Assembly: GCA_019894765.1 (NCBI GenBank)
Contig: JAGXNT010000039.1
Span: forward strand, 1-29,253
DNA from: Candidatus Heimdallarchaeota archaeon
GTDB taxonomy: Archaea; Asgardarchaeota; Heimdallarchaeia; JABLTI01
DNA: 29,253 nt
Direction: 5' to 3'
The notes under the pieces are model-generated. The model was not told where the DNA came from and ran no database searches. It was given only the letters and a program-made list of their open reading frames with translations. Shown piece by piece: positions 25,724-29,253 of the stretch. A program made the position numbers and the translations under genes. How positions within the stretch are numbered: position 1 is the first letter of the stretch; every line of letters starts with the position of its first letter.

Positions 25724-27694
25724 GTGGGTAAAATTTCAGAAAATCTAGAATTTGTTGACTATATATATGATCCAGTTTGGAAGAATATACCTATTACACA
25801 ATTAGAGAAGGACATTATCGAATCAGATATTTTTAGAAGATTAAGAAATATCAAACAAATGAGTTTAGCATATATTAGTTTCTCTGGTGCTAACCATACA
25901 AGATCTGAACATTCAATCGGTACGATGCATGTCGCATATCTTATTGCTAGTAGAATTGAGAAACTGAAAGAGCATTCTGATTCAATCTTAAAGGAAAAAC
26001 ACAGTATAGAAAGTGGTTATAAAGAAACTATGCAATTTCTCAGAATTGCTGCTTTACTACATGATTTAGGACACCCACCTTTTTCTCATGCTATTGAATG
26101 GGTTTTTGAAAGAAATCCTGAATTATATCCAGGTATTAATTACTCTCATGATGATTATACACAAGAATTAATCAGAAAGAATGATGAGCTCAAACTAATT
26201 CTCAAAAATGAGAAAATTTGCTCTCCAAAGAACATTGCTGATTTTCTTTCATATAATATAAAGAAATTACCAAAACCTATTGCTATACTCTACCCATTAC
26301 TTAATTCTGATTTAGATTTTGATAAAGTTGATTATATAATAAGAGATAATTATCACTGTGGATTGCCAGCTAACATTGACATTCATTCAATAATGGATTC
26401 TTTTAAAATCAGACTACAAAAACCAGATCAAGTGGAAATGTTCGCAAACATAGAAATTATGTTCAAACTTGATAAATTGTTTGTAATCGAGAATCTTTTA
26501 TTATCAAGAAAACAACTAATTTCAATTATTCAACAGGAAACTAATAACCGTATAGCAAATCAAATGTTAATGTGTAGTACTCAAAACTATCTTAGAGAGA
26601 AAAAAGATTCGTTAGATGAAGTAGACTATAAACAACTTATTCAAGAATTTCATGAAAGCTGGACTGACTATGATTTAGTCACCAATATCACAAGAGACAC
26701 TAATAATGAAGAACAAGCTAGCTATCTGAATAGAGCATTAAAAGGTAAATTAATGAAAGAAATAATAAAAATTGAGATGTTTGATATAGAACCACAAGAA
26801 CGATTGTATTTCTATTTGTTTTCTAAATACAAAGATAGGAAAATGACATTTGAAAAGAATATAAACAAGAAATTGAAATCAAATTTTCTTATTGATTTTA
26901 TTTTTACTAAACCACCACCTCTAGCAATTAGGTTAGTACCCGATTATGAAGAAAAGGTTGCAAGTGTAGAATATAGTGGTGAACCTGTGGCTTTCGCATT
27001 ACATAGTAAGTCAAACATTGTAAATGGTATACTAAAGGACTCATATTCGAGCTCATTTATAGCTGTTTATAGTGATAAGAAAGAAAAAAATATTTCAAGA
27101 ATAATCGAAGATTTAAGATTTGAATTAAGAGCTCAAAATTTGGATATTAGAAAAGAGCTCATATTGAAGAAGGAAATAATTGGAGATGATTTAGTTCTTC
27201 TAGTTTTAGCTGCAATTAGAAGACTCTCAAAGGAGAAATTTGAAATTAGTAGATTATGGGCAACTGGAGTAAAACGCTTACAAGATTTCATTTTTAAATT
27301 AAGAAATGAAATATCTTTCAAATGCCCAGATTTTGATTATCTAACATTCGATTATTCATCACAATTTGACTCATTAATGACTAAACTTGTTACTCTTGGA
27401 TTAGTTGATCAACGAAAGAAACATGTTTCAATAAGAACAATGAGAAATGAAAAAGAAGCTTTTAGATATCTTAATAGAAATGATTATAGCTTGAATTCTA
27501 ATGGAGAATTTTTCGTTAACAATTTGCCAACTGAGTTATTAAAAATTAGAGATAAATTGTATGAAAAAATGTTAGAAAATTTTGAAGCTTATCATAGATA
27601 TTTAACAAGATCCTATAATCTTATGGATACTGTTAGACAAAAAGATATGAGACCAGATTTGGATAAGAAAGGCTTACCAATAATTGACATTTAA
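25724..27694 (+). CDS. SAMHD1-like HD-domain phosphohydrolase
   Basis: 656 residues related to SAMHD1/dGTPase (COG1078), enzymes that hydrolyse dNTPs to deoxynucleoside and triphosphate. The metal site is intact: His63 in TRSEHSIGTMHVA, His113-Asp114 in LLHDLGHPPFSH, and Asp200 in LDFDKVDYIIRD. The last matches SAMHD1 VDKWDY, including the Lys and Tyr that contact substrate. After the HD core (about residues 1-330) come roughly 320 residues with no recognised domain, Lys- and Leu-rich and ending in DMRPDLDKKGLPIIDI. Homologues act in dNTP control and antiviral defence. AAAGG lies close to the GTG start. It is probably co-transcribed with the upstream RNase III-like gene and convergent with a nucleotidyltransferase gene. 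Confidence 0.92.
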   Translation: MGKISENLEFVDYIYDPVWKNIPITQLEKDIIESDIFRRLRNIKQMSLAYISFSGANHTRSEHSIGTMHVAYLIASRIEKLKEHSDSILKEKHSIESGYKETMQFLRIAALLHDLGHPPFSHAIEWVFERNPELYPGINYSHDDYTQELIRKNDELKLILKNEKICSPKNIADFLSYNIKKLPKPIAILYPLLNSDLDFDKVDYIIRDNYHCGLPANIDIHSIMDSFKIRLQKPDQVEMFANIEIMFKLDKLFVIENLLLSRKQLISIIQQETNNRIANQMLMCSTQNYLREKKDSLDEVDYKQLIQEFHESWTDYDLVTNITRDTNNEEQASYLNRALKGKLMKEIIKIEMFDIEPQERLYFYLFSKYKDRKMTFEKNINKKLKSNFLIDFIFTKPPPLAIRLVPDYEEKVASVEYSGEPVAFALHSKSNIVNGILKDSYSSSFIAVYSDKKEKNISRIIEDLRFELRAQNLDIRKELILKKEIIGDDLVLLVLAAIRRLSKEKFEISRLWATGVKRLQDFIFKLRNEISFKCPDFDYLTFDYSSQFDSLMTKLVTLGLVDQRKKHVSIRTMRNEKEAFRYLNRNDYSLNSNGEFFVNNLPTELLKIRDKLYEKMLENFEAYHRYLTRSYNLMDTVRQKDMRPDLDKKGLPIIDI

Positions 27695-27715
27695 TAATCT
27701 ATTTCTTGCTGTTTC

Positions 27716-28354
27716 TTAATTTATATCAAATCTATTGGCTTCTCGAATTAAGTAATCGATAATATCTTGGACTTGCCCACCACCACTTCTATGAATAGTA
27801 TTTCTTAGTTTTTTAATAAAGGAATTACCTTGAATGGTTGAAGATATCTTATGTATACTATGTTTTTTGATTTTGTTATTAGAGTAATTTATTTCAGCAT
27901 ATTTAACCAAACGTACAATATGTAGTATATAATCTGGTAAATTATCAAAATGATCTATCATCCTCTTCTCTCTTTCGTAACTAGTATAATCTTTATACAC
28001 AATATCCATTTCAATTTCATTTTCAAATATTATTTTAACTGATCTTGATGTTTCCGGATCATCTAATGTTACTTCTGCTTGATTCTCTAAACTTGAACTT
28101 AAGACTGTAAACAATTCACTTCGTATATTTGGTGCTGTTTTTTCTGTTTGAACGTAGGTAAAAATAACATCTAAATCACCACTATTTCTTATTTTAAATC
28201 CCATTGCTAAAGATCCTGCTTCTATCCCTTCAGCTATTTTTAATTCACCTTGAAGAATTTTCATAACTCTACCAAAATTCGAATGATAATCTTGATAAGA
28301 TTCTTGTCCTAAAAATTCTGCAAATCGTGTTAATATTTCCTCATTAGTAGACAT
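27716..28354 (-). CDS. OAS/CD-NTase-like nucleotidyltransferase
   Basis: 212 residues of the DNA polymerase-beta-like nucleotidyltransferase fold. The active site is complete: Gly47-Ser48 in AGSLAMGF, then eleven residues to Asp60-x-Asp62 in GDLDVIFTY, with the third Asp117 in IEMDIVYK. The helix LPDYILHIVRLVKYAE (about residue 138) matches the VRLLK-W region of oligoadenylate synthetases and CD-NTases. The fold also includes minimal antitoxin and antibiotic NTases, so the product (2'-5' oligo, cyclic oligonucleotide, or nucleotide tag) cannot be read. The start is strong: GGTGA and AAGGA precede ATG 28354. It is convergent with the SAMHD1-like gene, with 21 bases between their ends. No CBASS effector (phospholipase, CAP4 nuclease or similar) is adjacent. 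Confidence 0.72.
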   Translation of the reverse strand: MSTNEEILTRFAEFLGQESYQDYHSNFGRVMKILQGELKIAEGIEAGSLAMGFKIRNSGDLDVIFTYVQTEKTAPNIRSELFTVLSSSLENQAEVTLDDPETSRSVKIIFENEIEMDIVYKDYTSYEREKRMIDHFDNLPDYILHIVRLVKYAEINYSNNKIKKHSIHKISSTIQGNSFIKKLRNTIHRSGGGQVQDIIDYLIREANRFDIN

Positions 28355-28432
28355 TTCCTTTTCACCTTAAAATGAATTCAAGAAACAATATATTTTCTAA
28401 TAAAATAAATCTTGTCTAGCTTAAATAAGAGA

Positions 28433-28462
28433 AAAATGTTGCTCGGACTCACACTTCTTCTT
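28433..28462 (+). repeat. Dispersed repeat fragment encoding a gene's last codons (copy 13)
   Basis: GTTGCTCGGACTCACACTTC then TTCTTTAAC. Read on the minus strand, TCACACTTCTTCTTT gives the last residues K-E-E-V and the TGA stop of the flavin-reductase-like gene. Confidence 0.75.
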
Positions 28463-28958
28463 TAACTAAACATTTGAGGATTTCACAGATATACATTCGA
28501 TGAAAATCATTATCCTTGTAAATATCCTCTCTAATTGCAGATAAGAAATTCTTATTTGTAATATCATGCATATACAATTTTTTACAAATAAGAACCATAC
28601 GCGATTCTTCAAAATAAACAGCATTTTGGTCTTCTATAGGTGTGAGATCCACTTCTTTCATTTTATTTATTTCTCGTCCCGACTTTGATCCACATAAGTT
28701 TAAAATGTCTTTATAATCACTGGTAAAGAAACCTATGCTAAAATGATTATTTTTTTCCAAGAATTGAAAAGTATAACGACTTGGTCGAATGAAAATAAAA
28801 CATACGGGTTTATACCATAAAATACCTAAGCCACCCCAGGAAGCGGTCATCATATTATAGCTATCCTTTGAACCTGAAGTTACGAGCATCCACTCTCTCC
28901 CTATCAATTTGATAACATTCTCAGTTATTTCCCTTGGGTGTGATTCTATAAAAGTCAT
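28449..28958 (-). CDS. Flavin reductase-like FMN-binding split-barrel protein
   Basis: 169 residues of the flavin-reductase domain family: small FMN-binding beta barrels that use NAD(P)H or act as flavoprotein partners. Typical blocks are LVTSGSKDSYNMMTASWGGLG (about residues 25-45), VCFIFIRPSRYTFQFLEKN, FSIGFFTSDYKDILNLCGSKSGRE, and the late acidic segment AVYFEESRMVLICKKLY. The order and length match the family. The substrate is unknown. ATG 28958 lacks a strong ribosome binding site. The coding 3' end lies inside a repeat copy, so the natural C-terminus may have been altered by the insertion. It is on the same strand as the nucleotidyltransferase gene but separated from it by the repeat. 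Confidence 0.88.
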   Translation of the reverse strand: MTFIESHPREITENVIKLIGREWMLVTSGSKDSYNMMTASWGGLGILWYKPVCFIFIRPSRYTFQFLEKNNHFSIGFFTSDYKDILNLCGSKSGREINKMKEVDLTPIEDQNAVYFEESRMVLICKKLYMHDITNKNFLSAIREDIYKDNDFHRMYICEILKCLVKEEV

Positions 28959-29090
28959 ACTTATGGTTTCTCTATATCATTTTTATTATTATTTATATTA
29001 ATGAGAAAAATATATCTTAGAATGTACTGTATATAGAAAACTAAGGATATTTAATATCATTTACTTCTATAGCAGATAGGATTAGAAAAA

Positions 29091-29127
29091 AGAATTGATG
29101 CTCAGATCTCACACTGCTTCTTTGTCA
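29091..29127 (+). repeat. Dispersed repeat, 5' fragment (copy 14)
   Basis: GAATTGATGCTCAGATCTCA then CACTGCTTCTTTGTC; it differs from the consensus at GGAC (here GATC). It lies upstream of a leftward gene at the right end of the window. Confidence 0.8.
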
Positions 29128-29148
29128 AAAAAAAATGAACCTTAACAA

Positions 29149-29161
29149 CACACAAAGTGTG
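29149..29161. repeat. Perfect small inverted repeat CACAC-AAA-GTGTG
   Basis: Five-base arms around AAA in the gene-free right end (28959-29253). Possibly an operator or a chance match. Nothing else is recognised in this stretch besides the repeat at 29091. Confidence 0.3.
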
Positions 29162-29253
29162 ACCTCATATTGTGAACTATTCTTTTAAATAAAACTAAAC
29201 TAGTTTTTCTCATGACATTCTCAATAGTTGCCATAGATAAGAAAGAAAAAGAA

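Noticed and set aside
27716..28354. Complete CBASS operon
   Set aside because: No effector or ancillary gene is adjacent in the same direction; only the NTase-like protein is present.
1961..29127. CRISPR array
   Set aside because: Copies are separated by whole genes, spacing is irregular and no cas genes are present.

Overview
The window is AT-rich and looks archaeal. Several starts are preceded by GGTG- or GGAG-type ribosome binding sites that match an archaeal 16S rRNA 3' end. TATA-like boxes lie about 25 bases upstream of some start codons, suggesting leaderless mRNAs. The gene content (NosD-like beta-helix protein, LVIVP-repeat surface protein, HEAT and LRR proteins, zinc-ribbon membrane protein, LolCDE-like exporter, HicBA) would fit a large-genome archaeon such as an Asgard lineage. 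That assignment is inference; no rRNA, tRNA or taxonomic marker is present.

Layout. 1-4.6 kb: 3' part of a sulfotransferase, a membrane-protein gene broken by an in-frame stop, a zinc-ribbon membrane protein, a HEAT protein, a WrbA-like flavodoxin and an Imm-5-like putative immunity protein. 4.6-7.7 kb: an ATPase/FtsX-type permease pair. 7.9-12.7 kb: an unknown basic helical protein, an LRR protein, a metallo-beta-lactamase-fold hydrolase, a bactofilin-like protein and a secreted beta-helix protein. 12.9-17.5 kb: a probable double-GNAT protein and a heterodimeric ABC exporter with one degenerate ATP site. 17.6-18.1 kb: a hicBA toxin-antitoxin pair. 18.4-22.2 kb: two TatD paralogues (one missing a metal-ligand His) flanking a HEAT protein with a histone-H1-like tail and a nitrilase-family hydrolase. 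22.5-24.7 kb: an LVIVP-repeat surface protein gene split by a roughly 56-base hairpin insertion. 24.9-28.4 kb: a nucleic-acid/nucleotide block of a frameshifted RNase III-like gene, a SAMHD1-like HD phosphohydrolase and an OAS/CD-NTase-like nucleotidyltransferase. The window ends with a flavin-reductase-like protein.

The most striking signal is a dispersed intergenic repeat of about 75 bases (5' block GATGCTCAGGACTCACAC), with 14 recognisable copies in 29 kb. All copies point the same way, whatever the direction of the flanking genes, and they divide the window into modules of one to four genes. Three copies support the same hairpin with compensating base changes, so the element probably acts as a folded RNA or folded single-stranded DNA. 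No transposase or integrase lies in the window. The second candidate is the RNase III / SAMHD1-like / nucleotidyltransferase block, which lies between two of these repeats and resembles a nucleic-acid-sensing or antiviral module.
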